Assembly (NCBI GenBank): GCA_963971225.1
Contig: OZ020270.1
Span: forward strand, 63,988,932-64,052,931
Length of the DNA stretch: 64,000 bases
Origin: Melieria omissa
Taxonomy: Eukaryota > Arthropoda > Insecta > Diptera > Ulidiidae
Reading direction: 5' to 3'
Shown: positions 10,081 through 21,449 of the stretch, piece by piece
Numbering within the stretch: position 1 is the first letter of the stretch
How the letters are laid out: each line of letters begins with the position of its first letter
Translations under genes and position numbers: made by a program
Notes under the pieces: generated by a model
Databases searched by the model: none
What the model was told of the DNA's origin: nothing
Seen by the model: the letters and a program-made list of their open reading frames with translations, nothing else

Positions 10081-11160
10081 TCAAGAACCAAGCGGCAATA
10101 GAATACAATTGTTTTCTTTACCCCGTAAAGTAGGCAAAAACTTGCATATCGATCAGCTGTTTGTTTTGTTTATGTCAGAGATGGGCAGATTAATCCTCGG
10201 AAAATTGTGCAGTCGATTTTTTTAGGCTGCCGTCTGTTTTTCACAAGTAGCCGACCGTAGTCGTTTATTTTTAACTGCTAATTAGTGTTCAGGAAAACAA
10301 ATATTGCAAAAGAATTTATTACAAAATAAATCGGTATGGGCATAATTCCGAAAATATATTCTCATTTGTAACTCCGAATCGCTAGTTTTTGCAGAGTTGC
10401 CGTTTCTTTCGTTTGCTGTTTCAAAAAGTCCCTGCTACGTAGAAGCATGTTCTAAACTGACTATGGTAACTGAAAAATTAACATAAAGTCGACTTTATCT
10501 TTTTAGTCTTTTGCTAACTAAAGCCTGCTTTTATGCGGGACTATGATTATGCGCCATTCTCTATCAACAATTTGGCTTCTATGGGCAGTGCCACGCCCCC
10601 TTGTTCAATACCTTCATCATTCCCTCTGTCTAAAGATATGAATAAATGGTAGGTGCGTACTTAGTGTCATTGCTGTACGACTTAAAGTTCAGCAAAATAT
10701 TTGGTTCACAAAAAAATGGGCCACGCCCCCTGTCCAACCTGAACTGACTCTATACGAATCCAACACAAAAAACTATGGAAATCGGCCGGTTCGTTTGAGC
10801 GTGATTCGCTTACGCACATACATCCACTTTCTTTAATATATAAAGAATTTTGCTTGGTATGAAGGTCGACGTGAGAAAACTAAATTGAGGCAAAACTTGT
10901 AAACTTGTAATTGAGGCAAAAGGCGCAATATATTATTATAAATACAAGAATTGTTTAGCTTAGATTGTTTAACTTAAATCTGCATTCTTGTGAAGATTCA
11001 TAATTTCGGAAGATAATCTCTGAGCTCTGCAATTTATGTTTTAATGACATCCTCTGCATCCTGTTTTTGATGCATCCACCAGTCTCTATTATCTCCTTCA
11101 TTTCGCTTTAAACTTCAATAAAAGAAAATAAAACTGCCACAAGTTAATCATCTGCTGCTA

Positions 11161-11874
11161 GATTAGATTAGATTAGATTTGAAGGGGGGAATGTGCACTG
11201 AGACCAAAGCTGATCTATTGTGCCCCCTACAAATTTAGAGAACGCCCCTAGTCCCACCGACCTAATAAAGCTTAGTAACTTACGTGGGAGAAGGTGTTTG
11301 ACGTTTTCTTCTGCAAGCCAGTACTGGCCCAGGTGCTGTCTCCTACTACGGCATACCGCATCGCAGTACAGTATGACGTGCTCGGGGGTTTCCTCCGCTG
11401 TTCCACAGAGTCTGCAGACGCTTACCTGTTCTATCCCGATTGTTTGCATATGTTTCCTCATCCTGCAGTGCCCGGTTAACAGCCCGGTGACCAGTCTAAG
11501 CTGGGTTTTTCCCAGTCTGAGGCATTCTTCACTCCATCTGGAGTTATAACCTTTAATGAAGATTTTCGATTGCCTAAGACCTGTGGCATTTGACCAGTGT
11601 TCTGAGTTCCTGGTTCTTTCCTCAAGTCTTAGTGACTCTGCTAGAGTGCTTTTGCCCAGCCCAATGAAAGGTTCTGGTGCAAGGGGGATTATAGCTGCCA
11701 CAGTTCTAGCAAGACTATCAGCCTCCTCATTTCCCTCTAATCCTCTATGTCCTGGGACCCAGAGGATTTTAACCTGGTTATCTGTGCCCAGCTTATTCAA
11801 TGCTTCTATGCATTCCAGCACCAACCCTGAGGTAATCTCATACGAGATTAGTGCTTTGATGACTGCTTGACTGC
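11161..11874 (-). mobile_element. 5'-truncated RNase H-type LINE inserted only in copy 2
   Basis: Present only in duplication copy 2 and flanked by a 10-bp TSD, TCTGCTGCTA, at 11151-11160 and about 11875-11884. The minus-strand 3' end is a run of TCTAA repeats (seen on the plus strand as GATTAGATTAGATTAGA). It is related to the LINE at 6651-8130 but is a separate insertion. Confidence 0.9.
11168..11874 (-). pseudogene. LINE ORF2 C-terminus: RNase H and terminal zinc finger, open frame
   Basis: The fragment enters within the RNase H domain (AVIKALISYE), passes LWVPGHRGLEGNEEAD (final catalytic Asp) and a linker rich in basic and aromatic residues. It ends with a finger CRLCGTAEETPEHVILYC. The reading frame is uninterrupted to its stop at 11168, unlike the copies at 6651 and 15748, so it is younger or a better-preserved subfamily member. 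With the RT missing it is not functional. Confidence 0.85.
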
Positions 11875-11893
11875 TCTGCTGCTAACATATTGA

Positions 11894-12160
11894 CTAATTT
11901 TTTTAATAATTTATTGGCATGACAGCCCGCTTACGCGAGACTAAGGCCTAGCTTTCCGCAGCCACCCATGTTGTGCGTGTGAATTTGTACGCGGAGGTTT
12001 TTACTCTCAGAGGTTTGCCATTTCCAGCTGAGAGGATAGCCACCGAAAGAGAAAACGAGTTTCCCGTTATTTTTTTAAGTGTTACTACATGCAGTATTCG
12101 AACTTGCGTCGCTCTGCATTCGACTCGTTGGACCGCGCACTAACCAACTGAGCCACGGCC
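11894..12160 (-). mobile_element. tRNA-derived SINE (copy 2)
   Basis: Second copy of the SINE at 3067-3333, with the same AACATATTGA TSD at 11884-11893 and 12161-12170 and the same A and B boxes on the minus strand. Confidence 0.85.
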
Positions 12161-12680
12161 AACATATTGAGCAACACTAAAAAACAAGTCTTAAATTGAA
12201 TTTAGTTTTTTTTAACGCACACCAAACGAAACAAAAAAATCAAATGTTTTGTTTTGTTACGTTGAGTTCGGTTTATGCAAGCCAGAATAAAAAACGTTTT
12301 CTTGCCTTGGGAATCAAAATCGTTTGGTCTGAGGCGGTGTGTTTTCAGCCTTACGCTTAGTATTGCATATTGGACAGAGTGGAAACACAATGGGAGTCGA
12401 ATTCTGGGGTCGTGTATTCGTTTGAATTGAATTGACGATTGTTACAAGAAATACAAAAGGGTAAACATTGGGCGAAGCGAACGGCTGAGACCGGAGAGTA
12501 TATATATAGGGAACATAAGTAGAGACGGATTACGAAAGGATGGAATTTGATGTCGGATTAATAGCAACCCAGCACTCATTTAACCACATATTTTACCTGT
12601 ACTTAGTGGTAAATGTATTCAGTAATGATGATGAGTTACTTTTGTATATTCATATAACACCTACAATTTATACATCGCAG

Positions 12681-14149
12681 CTCATTGATGATGCTTTCGC
12701 GAACAATTAGTCTTTGCATACTATGTCACTAATGGCAGAATAAATTGTGTAGTTTTGTCGAATCTTTTTGATCGTTTTATTCCACAACGTAACTTGAGGA
12801 ATAACCGTCTTTTCATTGCCGCTACTCACAAAACTAATTATGCCTATAATGAGCCAATTAATAGATGCGTACGCCTGTGCAACAAGTTTAGTAATATCAT
12901 TGATTTTAATTCATCTGTCGCTAGATTTAAGCTCAACTTGTTCACTATTTTTAATTAGTCTGTAAGAATTTGTTCTGTAGACCGAAATAAAAAAATAAAT
13001 AAATTATGAAGCCTCAACCAGCGTCGCTACTGACAAATTGGCTATGCCTTTCTCAATGTCAGCAGCAAATGTGCACCCAATCACATCGCCAACAACTTTT
13101 GCTGCGACAAACTTCACTGCCAACAGTGCGTCAACAATACTTGTACCAAAACTAACGTTAAAACTGGGCAACAGTCAGTCACCCACACCGGCAGACGACG
13201 CTTTACAGCAATATACGCCACATTCAAGTATGAATATGACTACGGAACGTACCAAAAAGAGGGAGCCGTCACCTGAATTGGCCAGAATTTCTCCGCTAGT
13301 AACAAGACCACCTAAGCAAAAGTCAAGTGCATGTAGGTTTCGCTGGAAAAGACAAGATATTACGATGCTATACAATCGCATATTAAAATTAATTTTACAC
13401 ACATACAATAGCTGATGTCACCTCAATGGCAGCTACCTCACCTATTGTGAGCGCTACTGCCGCCGGAATAACTGCCGCCGGCAACAACTTGGAGTCAACA
13501 GGCGACGGCGGCAACAAAGCATCGTTGTTACCCAGCACCAGCGCCGCCCATTCCCTTGTGCCACCACCCAGTCCGTGGTTATCAGGAGGTACTTTGGCAG
13601 CCAGTTCCGTGCTCTTGCCGCAGCAGCTTTTACAATCCACCAAAGCACAGGAACATATATGTGGTCAAGCACCAGCCTCTTACAAAAGCGATGCCAGTGC
13701 CGGCTGTGGCACGATTATTGCTGGAGCCACAGCAGCAACTGCACAGCGCAGCAATCCTGCGGTTGACGAACACCAAAGTCCCGTGTCGCTGATTGCCGAG
13801 ATTAGCCGACCGTCGTCGTATATTGTAAGCAATTGTATAAATGTATGTACAAAAAAATTGTTGTTAAAAGAATGCATATTCTTTAAGGATGCAGAAGGAA
13901 ATCGTGTGTGGATTTGCCCGGCTTGCGGTAATGTGATGGCTGCGATGCCTGGTACCATTGGTAAGTTCATAATACACATTTAGAGTTAGTTCAATAGACT
14001 ATTAAAATGCCCATATATTCAACAGGGTATGCGTTGGAATATCTGTTGCACCAAAGGATAACGAAGACTGGTTCTGTCGTGTATGTATTACACGCAAGAG
14101 AGGCGTACATGGCGGTGACAAAAAGCGCAAACGAAGCAAAAAGAAATAA
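12681..14149 (+). pseudogene. TAF3: TAF3 3' exons, disrupted duplicate
   Basis: Equivalent of the exons at 3853-5052. Two lesions are private to this copy: a 292-bp LINE fragment at 12710-13001 inside exon A (between the codons for FANN and YEAS), and a 28-bp deletion near 13930 in exon B. The deletion removes the central part of the PHD finger (the DDGSPMIGC segment) and shifts the frame. The intron borders (donor after 13332, acceptor before 13412, donor after 13960, acceptor before 14026) and the exon C stop are still present. The encoded finger cannot fold, so this is a pseudogene or an artefact haplotype. Confidence 0.88.
12710..13001 (+). mobile_element. Jockey-type LINE 3' end fragment
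   Basis: A 292-bp insertion in copy 2 only, flanked by AATTA at 12705-12709 and 13002-13006. The frame from 12710 encodes the C-terminal tail of a jockey-like ORF2 (...LFDRFIPQRNLRNNRLF, then NEPINRC and VARFKLNLF) to a stop at 12958. It ends in an A-rich AAAAAAATAAATAAA tail. Confidence 0.8.
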
Positions 14150-15583
14150 ATATTCTCACAAAAGCCGATTTAGAGTAGGAACAATTTATGTGGTGGAAAA
14201 TAGTGGCTACAGATTGTAGGTGCGAAATGCGTTTCAATGAATGTGAGTGTTAACAGAAAATATAATTTAGTATGGACGGTGATCAAAACCGAATAGTAAA
14301 ATTAAAGTAAAATTCTTACAAGAAAATAATAAAGTACAAGAAGCATGAATAAGATTTTAATGCTAATTAAAAATGTACCTACAATTACAATTACACAAAT
14401 AAAATTTAAAGCAGACATAACCAGTTAAAGTAATTTAATTATAATGAATTGACATGTAATTTTGTAAAGTGATGAAAGAACCCTGCAGGAAATGTAACTT
14501 ATTTTAAACTAATTTATAACTATAAATTTCTGTACTGATGTAATCAATTAGTTATTTTGCTTAAAAAAAATGTGAGTATTTTAACGTGGCGATGTCCTAG
14601 CAACACAACAATTGTCTACCTTTGCATGACTTGCCAACTAGTTTATAACTAGTTGTTTCCAAACCAATTAATAATTAGTCCGCAATGGACTGATTTTAAA
14701 CTAGTTTTGTGACTAGTTAAAAATTAGTTAGTTTGTTACTGGTTTTAAACTAGTCAAATAGTAACCCATTAAAAATTACTTTCATATAACCCCATTAAAT
14801 GAATTTTCAATTCATAAAATTTTTGTATTACATTTTTTCAAAAACAAAGTACACTTCTTTTAAATAATATTTACAACTAATAACAAACAAAACAGAAAAA
14901 ATTTAAAACATTTCATAAAAATAACAGTTCAAATCATTTTACAACAAAAATTAATTAAAAGAAGAAGTAAAAGAAAAAAATACTTCAGCCAGTTCACTTA
15001 AGGTACTAAAATATTAAATAAATGCAAGTTTAACGCTGGCAATAGCTGCTCTCAGCTCTTCCATGGGATCAGCTGCATTTATTGATTCTAGTTAAATGCA
15101 GAACGACTTGTAGAGTTAGTAATGGGAATATTATGCACAGTGAATGTGATTTTGTATATAGTATGAGTACATGCATACATACCAAGCAAAACCTTAAAAA
15201 ATTTGTTGAAGTCCTTCAGGCTTATTTTCCCATGAGTCCCAAAAATGTTTACGGCTGCAATGACATTAGCAGCTAGCAGGCTCGCTATAATTTTCCGCGC
15301 ATAAATTTTGCACTTGCACGTCTTCACTCGTGCTTTCAGCCGCATTTTCAATTCAAAGCCGATTTAATAGATTTAGTTAGAAGTAAATCCGCCCTGTTCT
15401 AGAATCCGAGTCGGATCAGAAGTGGATTTGATTCCGACCGTTGGTGTTCTACATTCCGATTATCGGAAATATTTTCCGATGCAACCCTGTTCTGAAATCT
15501 GATTGAGTTCGAACGAATTTACATCGGATATTTGGTGTTCTGCATTCCGATTGTCGTAAATTGTTGTCAAAAATATTCCGTTA

Positions 15584-17802
15584 AACAAAAAGCGTGTGGA
15601 ATTGAAATCGCAGGGGATCAGGGGAAAGCATAAAACTGCTGAACAGAGCAAAATGCTCCTGGAATTCATAGAGGACAATGCGGACATCGCAAAGGGATTC
15701 TATGAAGGCGGCAAAGTGGAGGTGGAAAATAAATGGAAGATTTTAACCAGAGGTGAAGTATCTAGGTGTAACACTAGACTCGAAGTTACTCTGGAATAAG
15801 CACGCGGAGGCAGTTATCAGGAAAGCAACGAAGGCGGTCATGGTATGCAGATCCTTAGCAGGCAAAACTTGGGGATGCAAACCGAGCATACTGAAATGAA
15901 TGTATACCATGATTGTGAGGCCAGAACTCACATATGCAGCAGTGACATGGGTCCCAAGAGCCACACTCACGACAGTGAGGAAAAGGCTCGACAAGGTCCA
16001 GCGACTTGCGTGCACGTGCATTACAGGAGCTATGAGAACCTGTCCCACGGCGGCACTGGAGGTGATACTTAATATATCGCCATTGCACGTAGCAATTGAG
16101 ATGGCGGCCAAGCGTACAATCCTTGGATTGGCAAGAACCAGTAAGGGGGAGGATCACATCCTTAGGCATAGAGACTTAGATGTGCTTTCCACTAGTAACC
16201 CTTATGTTTTGTATCCGATGGATACAATAACAAGAACATATAACTACGAGAAACACTTCGCAGTTTATATGAGCAATAAAGTAGACTGGGCCTGGGAAGA
16301 CCACCAAGTCCATTTTAAACCACACACAATTAAGTGGTTTACAGACGGCTCGAAAACGCACGAGGGAACAGGGGCAGGGGTGTTTGGACCTCGCCTCAAG
16401 CACTATGAGCCCATGGGGAAAACACCCAGCATATTCCAGGCGGAACTATATGCTATCAGGCTCTGTGTGCAGTTCAATCTCGAGCGTGAGTACAGGGGGC
16501 AAGACATCGTCATCTGCTCCGACAGCCAAGCAGCCATCAAAGCACTGATCTCATATGAGATAACCTCAGGGTTAGTGCTGGAATGCATCGAGGCATTGAA
16601 TGCACTGGGCAGGTGTAACCAGGTAAAGATCCTCTGGGTTCCAGGACACAGAGGTATCGGAGGAAACGAGGAAGCGGACAGCCTCGCTAGAACCGCGGCA
16701 GCCACGCCCCCCCTGGGTCCTGAACCCTTCATTGGGCTGGGCAAAAGCGCCATAACGGAGTCACTGAGACTTGAGGAAGAACCAGGAAAACAGAACACTG
16801 GGCTAGCGCCTCCGGTCTCAGGTAATCGAAAATCTTCATCAAAGATTATAACCCCAAATGGAGTGAAGAATGCCTCAAACTAAGGATAAACCAGCTTAGA
16901 CAGGTCACAGGTCTTCTAACTGGGCATTGCAGATTGAGGAAACACATGCATACAATCGGGATAGAACAGGTAAGCGTCTGTAGACTCTGCGAAACAGCAG
17001 AGGAGACTCCCGAACACATCATAATGCACTGTAATGCGGCTTGTCGCAGCAGGTTGCGTTACCTGGGCCAATTTTGGCTTGCAGAAGAGAACGTCAAACA
17101 CCTAGACCCCCGCGAGTTACTAAGTTTCATTAGGGCGATTGGTCTAGGGGATGTACTCTAACATTTGTAAGGCGCACAATAGATCAATCCTGGTCTCAGT
17201 GCAGTTTACCCTAATCAATTCTATTCTATTCTTAACACAGTCTCTTAACGGGCAAGGACCACCAACGAAAAATATATCGGAATGGAAAAAGGTGAAAACT
17301 AAATTAAATCAAAACAATTAATTTCATAGGCCTGGGTAGATTGGAAGAGTGAGGTGCGAAGGAAGCTGGCGCACAACAGAAGAGAAGCTTCAGGACCTTT
17401 CAAGAAGCATACTCTTTGCGAAATGGAAGAGGCGGTTGCGAGGGTATCCGGCCTATACACAGTAGTGGAGGGGATATCTGAGTTTACCTCCGACGTCAAG
17501 TATGAGGAGAGCTGAAGAATCTTTGCAGGTGAACTAAAAAATGCATATTTTACTTACTAAAGATAACCCATATGCCATACATTTAGGGAGTGGTAAAGAA
17601 ATGTATGGCTGCGGAGTCCACTTTCCACAAAAATATAGAACAAGCAGTCTCAGAGCTGGCAAATTGTGAAAATGAGAATGGAAGCAGCTTACGGAGAATT
17701 TATCGAAGCCTTGAAAAAGTCAATTCAATGCTCGAAAATATGAGGAACGACATGCATGAAAACACTGAAAACACAAGAAATACTGCGAGAAAAAAACCAA
17801 AT
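15584..17802 (+). pseudogene. Harbinger Zeste-like gene (copy 2): split by LINE and frameshifted
   Basis: Same gene as at 6487-8516. It is interrupted by the LINE at 15748-17231 and, compared with copy 1, has lost 89 bp after the GIS codons near 17479, which shifts the frame to a stop. The second exon survives: donor GTGAAC at 17529, a 58-bp intron, acceptor TTTAG ending at 17586, then a coiled-coil-like helix (VVKKCMAAESTFHKNIEQ...SLEKVNSMLENM) to a stop at 17803-17805. Such a helical C-terminus is usual for these proteins. Confidence 0.75.
15748..17231 (+). mobile_element. 5'-truncated RNase H-type LINE (copy 2)
   Basis: Copy of 6651-8130 with the same TTAAC TSD (15743-15747 and 17232-17236), the same 5' truncation and the same TGA before 15900. 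It retains the four bases missing from copy 1 near 7802. The RNase H frame spans 15900-16883, and the C-terminal finger frame ends at 17161. Confidence 0.9.
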
Positions 17803-17895
17803 TAAATTGCAACAATAAGAAATTGAGGAGCTTCGCTTGGAAGTGGAGCGGAACAGAAAAGACGAATGTAAAATACTTAATGTTTAACGTAAATA

Positions 17896-18880
17896 ACACA
17901 GTACAACAAATTAAAAAAAAATTTCGAGGGACAAGGTCAAACCCATCTCATTCGATAGAGGATCTCAGTATATGAAAATGTTCCAAGGCATTTTTCCCGG
18001 AATGTTCGAGTTTTTTTTTTTAAATGCAGTTTAAAGATGGCGGCTTAATGCCCCTTCCCGAAACTTTTAAAACATCATATCTCTTGACTTAAATGTCAGA
18101 AAGGAATAATTTTTACGTCAAATGAAAGCTAATGATATGAAGTCGATGACACAATATCCTTCTTGGAAAAACTTAATGAAAAAGGATGTGAAGGACCTCA
18201 ATTAAATTTTTATCCTTGAATATCCTGGAACGCAAGAGAGTTAAATTTATATAAGTGGCTTCTGGTAAAAAAAGGATTCAAAGATCTATACTGCACATTC
18301 ATTTCATTTCAATCACTTTAACTGTTAAGCCACTACAGCGTTTCAAAAATTATACATTGCTGAATTCATGTTTTTTTGTACAGAATATCTCTTAGCTGCT
18401 TACTAAAAACATCGAATGCAGCAAAGCACATTTTTTTAATCGTTGTAGAGTCTTTACTGTAAAAGTTATTTACATGAAACTTATGAGCAGTATAGATGTT
18501 TGAATGCTTTTTCACCAGAAGTCACTTATATAAATTTAGCTCTCACGGTTTCCAGGATATTAAAGGATAACAATTTAATTGAGGCCCTTCATGCCCTTTT
18601 TCATAAAAGTTTTCCAAAGAAGATATTGTGTCATCGACTTCATATCATTAGCTTTCATTTGACGTAAAAATTATTCCTTTCTGACATTTGAGTCAAGAGA
18701 TATGATGTTTTAAAAGTTTCGGGAAGGGGCATTAAGCCACCATCTTTAAACTGCATTAAAAAAAAAACTCGAACATTCCGGGAAAATCCCTTGGCACATT
18801 TTCATCTACTGAGACATAGAGGGTCTCATCTCGAATGAGATGGGTTTGACCTTGTCCCTTTTTTCAGTGTTGCACTGTGT
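17896..18880. mobile_element. Fold-back (long inverted repeat) element, 985 bp
   Basis: Arms of about 400 bp (17896-~18295 and ~18487-18880) are near-perfect inverted copies; examples are ACACAGTACAACA against its inverse at 18868-18880, and GAAGTCGATGACACAATATC in both arms. The ~190-bp spacer has no ORF. It sits inside the Harbinger element between its two genes. It is probably a MITE derived from an unknown DNA transposon. Confidence 0.85.
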
Positions 18881-18994
18881 AATTTACTGTTTGTTGTCGT
18901 GATATACGTATGTAACTTGTTAAAAATGAAATGAACTGAAAATAAATAAGATTGAAATTAACACAAATTGTTTATCAGATCTAAAAATTTGACA

Positions 18995-19960
18995 TTACGT
19001 CCGAGGAATGTTATTTGCTAATTCGCCTCTTATCCGTTGTGCTTCGTTTTGTAAACATATGATTTCAGATGACACATTTTCATTGTCCACGTTACTTTCG
19101 CTTCTTTCAATGTCACTTTCACAAGCGTATTCAATGTTATACTGGCGGCAAATATTGTGAAGAGCACAGCAAACATTTATTATTTTGACAACTTTTGTGG
19201 GGTTGTATTGCAGAGTGCCAAGTAAACAGCGAAAACGGCTTTTTAAAGTCCCAATAGTGCGCTCCACAACATTTCGAACTGAAGTATGTGCTTGATTGAA
19301 TCTATGCTGCATTGATCGCGGCTCTGGATTTCTGTATGGTGTTATCAAAAACGGTTCGAGAGCACACCCGGCATCACCTAATAGCCATGAATTCCGTTCA
19401 CCATCTCGATATTTTGCTATGATAACATTTCTGGCATTGGTACATTCCAGATGAAAGAATCGTGATGATCACAAATCTGAAATACATTACTTATTAATTT
19501 TGATACTTCATATAATGCAACTTCAGTACTAACGTATACAATAATACACTTTTACTTACAATCATAGCGTTAATGCTAAAATATCTTTTCCGATTATAAA
19601 AGGTTGAGCATTCTTCCTTTGGTTTGAGGATTTTTATATGAGTGCCATCAATGCATCCTGTCGTTGGATATCCCAAATTTTTCGTAGAAAAAACTTTTCG
19701 CACTTCACCGCTCTTCATCGGAAGTGGCCAACTTGATCCACTTTGCGCACAGCTTTCTCTCCATGGCAATCAGCACTTCATTTCTCACTTTGGACACGGT
19801 ACTTCTGCCCAAAGCAATGTTAGAATCATTTCCTACCGATCGTTGATAGCCTCCTTCAGCAAAAAAAACGCAAAGCCGTCGCCAATTTCAATTCTGGCGG
19901 GATGGAGCATTGCCGGCAAAATGGTTTCACTTCGGTCAATATCGTACTGAATGCTGCTTT
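18995..19960 (-). pseudogene. PIF/Harbinger transposase (DDE_Tnp_4 type), decayed
   Basis: The enzyme cuts and pastes Harbinger elements at 3-bp targets. On the minus strand the pieces are in order: a damaged N-terminal region (19960-19770); a catalytic segment with GCIDGTHIKI and FYNRKRYFSINAMIV (19769-19540); a frameshifted middle with a DHHDSFIWN motif and LGDAGCALEPFLITPYRNP (19480-19330); and the C-terminal helix NQAHTSVRNVVERTIGTLK, then CCALHNIC, ending at 18995. Asp residues of the DDE triad are recognisable. Frameshifts and a possible intron around 19494 prevent a continuous product. Confidence 0.85.
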
Positions 19961-20552
19961 GTTAAGGCGGTACTGAGCAATAAACCTTAAATAGGAGATT
20001 TTTAACAACATCACTGAAATAACTTGTGCTACTTACAAAGAATCTGGCAATTCCGTCGGATTGCTGTGGTCTCGTAAAACTCTGCGCTTCACTTTTTCAA
20101 CGGCGGACTGCTCGTTCTCAAGCAATACTGCCAATAACATAACCGAACTCATTTCATAAAATAAAAAATCTCACAAAACTTTACAAGTGACTTTTTCATT
20201 TGAACATTTCAAGCAAACAGCTGATTGAAGGTTTGTTTGATTTGCTAACAATCGGATTCGAAATAAACTCGAATGTGACAATTCCGCTCGGATTGCAGAA
20301 CACCTCTTCAAATCGGAATCGGATTTAATTCCGATTCAAATCCGATTCCGACTCGGATTCTGGAACAGGGCTGAATGTCTCTCTGTTTTTTCTAGTTTGC
20401 GCCGAATGTTTTTTTGATTTTGAGGCATTTATTTTTACTAATTAAATAATTTATTTTACACACCTCTTATACTACGCACTTATTTATCGACGAATAAACA
20501 CGATATGGCGTCCTTTTTGTTGCCAACCCATTGGATTCACTTACCAATTCTA

Positions 20553-21449
20553 ACAAGGTTTATAGAATACAGGTTGCGCATTCCCAAGGTTCGCCATGTT
20601 GATGACGTAGGAGGAGGCCAAAATCGAGTTGCCACTTTTTGACAAATGTACAATTAAAAACCCTAAAAAAACAAAACAAAACAAAACATGCCTTGCTTTT
20701 TCCATCAACGGAAATATTTTATTTCCACACACTTTTTAAATATTTGTGAACGCGAAATGAAGTGCTCGGTGGCAAACTGCAAGAATTACAGCGGAAAATC
20801 GCGCTGTCGATTTTATTGCTTCCCGAAACAGCGGAGCTTATATAGAAAGTGGGTGGTCTTCTGTGGCCGCGACAATAACTTTAAGTTTAAAAGTTTTAAG
20901 TGGACTACACTTGGGTAGATCACCTTTCAGAAGGTGGTTTAAAAAAACCTACTGAAGACATGATGCGCGATATGAGAGATTTGGAACGTGTCTTTTTGGA
21001 TATCAACGGCGCTGAGCTTCTTATAACAAACGATTATATTTCCAAACATCTGCAGCAAGCTGAAAACATACGGTGCAGTGATGGAATAAAAAAAATATTT
21101 TTTCGTTCGAGAATGTTTTTCAAAATTCGGCAATTGAATGCACAATCCGAACAAAACATCTGTAAAAAAAAGAGAAAAATGAATAAAATTGTTACATAAC
21201 AAGTACATAAGGGTAGGTTGCAGTTTCGGTCATATTTGTTCTCAAATCCAGAAAAGTATTTGGATTTATTATTTAAGGGGTATAAATATAAAATCTGGCA
21301 ACTTCTTTTTCCGGATTTGTTTACACTTTTTGCACTTTTTTTGCTCAAAAATATTTTCAGCCAGTCAGAGCCAAGCTATGCCTACGTCACACGAGGCGCT
21401 GTAATTTTTTGACAACCGGAATGCGCAACCTTCTATTCTATAAACCTTG
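20553..21449. mobile_element. P-superfamily-like DNA transposon, non-autonomous (897 bp)
   Basis: Perfect 8-bp TSD CAATTCTA at 20545-20552 and 21450-21457. The ~33-bp inverted ends share CAAGGTTTATAGAATA and AGGTTGCGCATTC. Inside is a THAP zinc-finger reading frame. THAP plus 8-bp TSD is the signature of P elements and their relatives; hAT elements also make 8-bp TSDs but do not usually carry THAP. The catalytic domain is absent. Confidence 0.78.
20757..21198 (+). pseudogene. THAP-domain protein fragment (P-like transposase N-terminus)
   Basis: From ATG at 20757 the frame reads MKCSVANCKNYSGKSRC, then FYCFPKQRSLYRKWVVFCGR. It has the C-x4-C spacing, the FP and W positions, and basic residues of a THAP DNA-binding finger. 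The frame is lost near 20915. An overlapping frame (20900-21199) continues with acidic helical sequence and no recognised domain. The second half of the C2CH finger (C-x2-H) is not seen, so the domain is probably truncated or split by a lost intron. Confidence 0.65.

Larger units (their letters stand above)
8868..10842 (+). repeat. Dispersed repeat beginning AGCTGACCC, with repeated internal blocks
   Basis: Blocks at about 9060-9260, 9400-9655 and 10560-10740 share phrases such as GCCACGCCCC, AATGGTAGG and CAGCAAAATATTTGG. A further copy lies inverted at about 35735-36310. The right edge ends CACTTTCTTTAATATATA at the start of duplication copy 2. No transposase or RT was found. The end structure resembles common non-autonomous insect retroposons, but I cannot classify it. 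Confidence 0.6.
10843..17530 (+). repeat. Segmental duplication, copy 2
   Basis: Second copy of 2741-8527. It starts at the shared TATAAAGAATTTTGC and continues past the copy 1 breakpoint into the rest of the Harbinger element. Two extra LINE fragments were gained and several deletions are private to this copy. The stretch 10843-11160 holds nothing recognisable. Confidence 0.95.
15391..20371. mobile_element. PIF/Harbinger DNA transposon with both ends (copy 2)
   Basis: Inverted ends: GCCCTGTTCTAGAATCCG at 15391 and, inverted, GCCCTGTTCCAGAATCCG ending at 20371. The A/G-rich TCGGAATC motif is repeated in both subterminal regions. It carries the standard two genes, the Zeste-like protein on the plus strand and the transposase on the minus strand. 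It is interrupted by a LINE (15748-17231) and a fold-back element (17896-18880). The expected 3-bp TSD was not convincing at the chosen ends. Confidence 0.82.

Noticed and set aside
9759..10091. 110-codon minus-strand ORF
   Set aside because: It lies opposite the short Harbinger-like reading and shows no motif.
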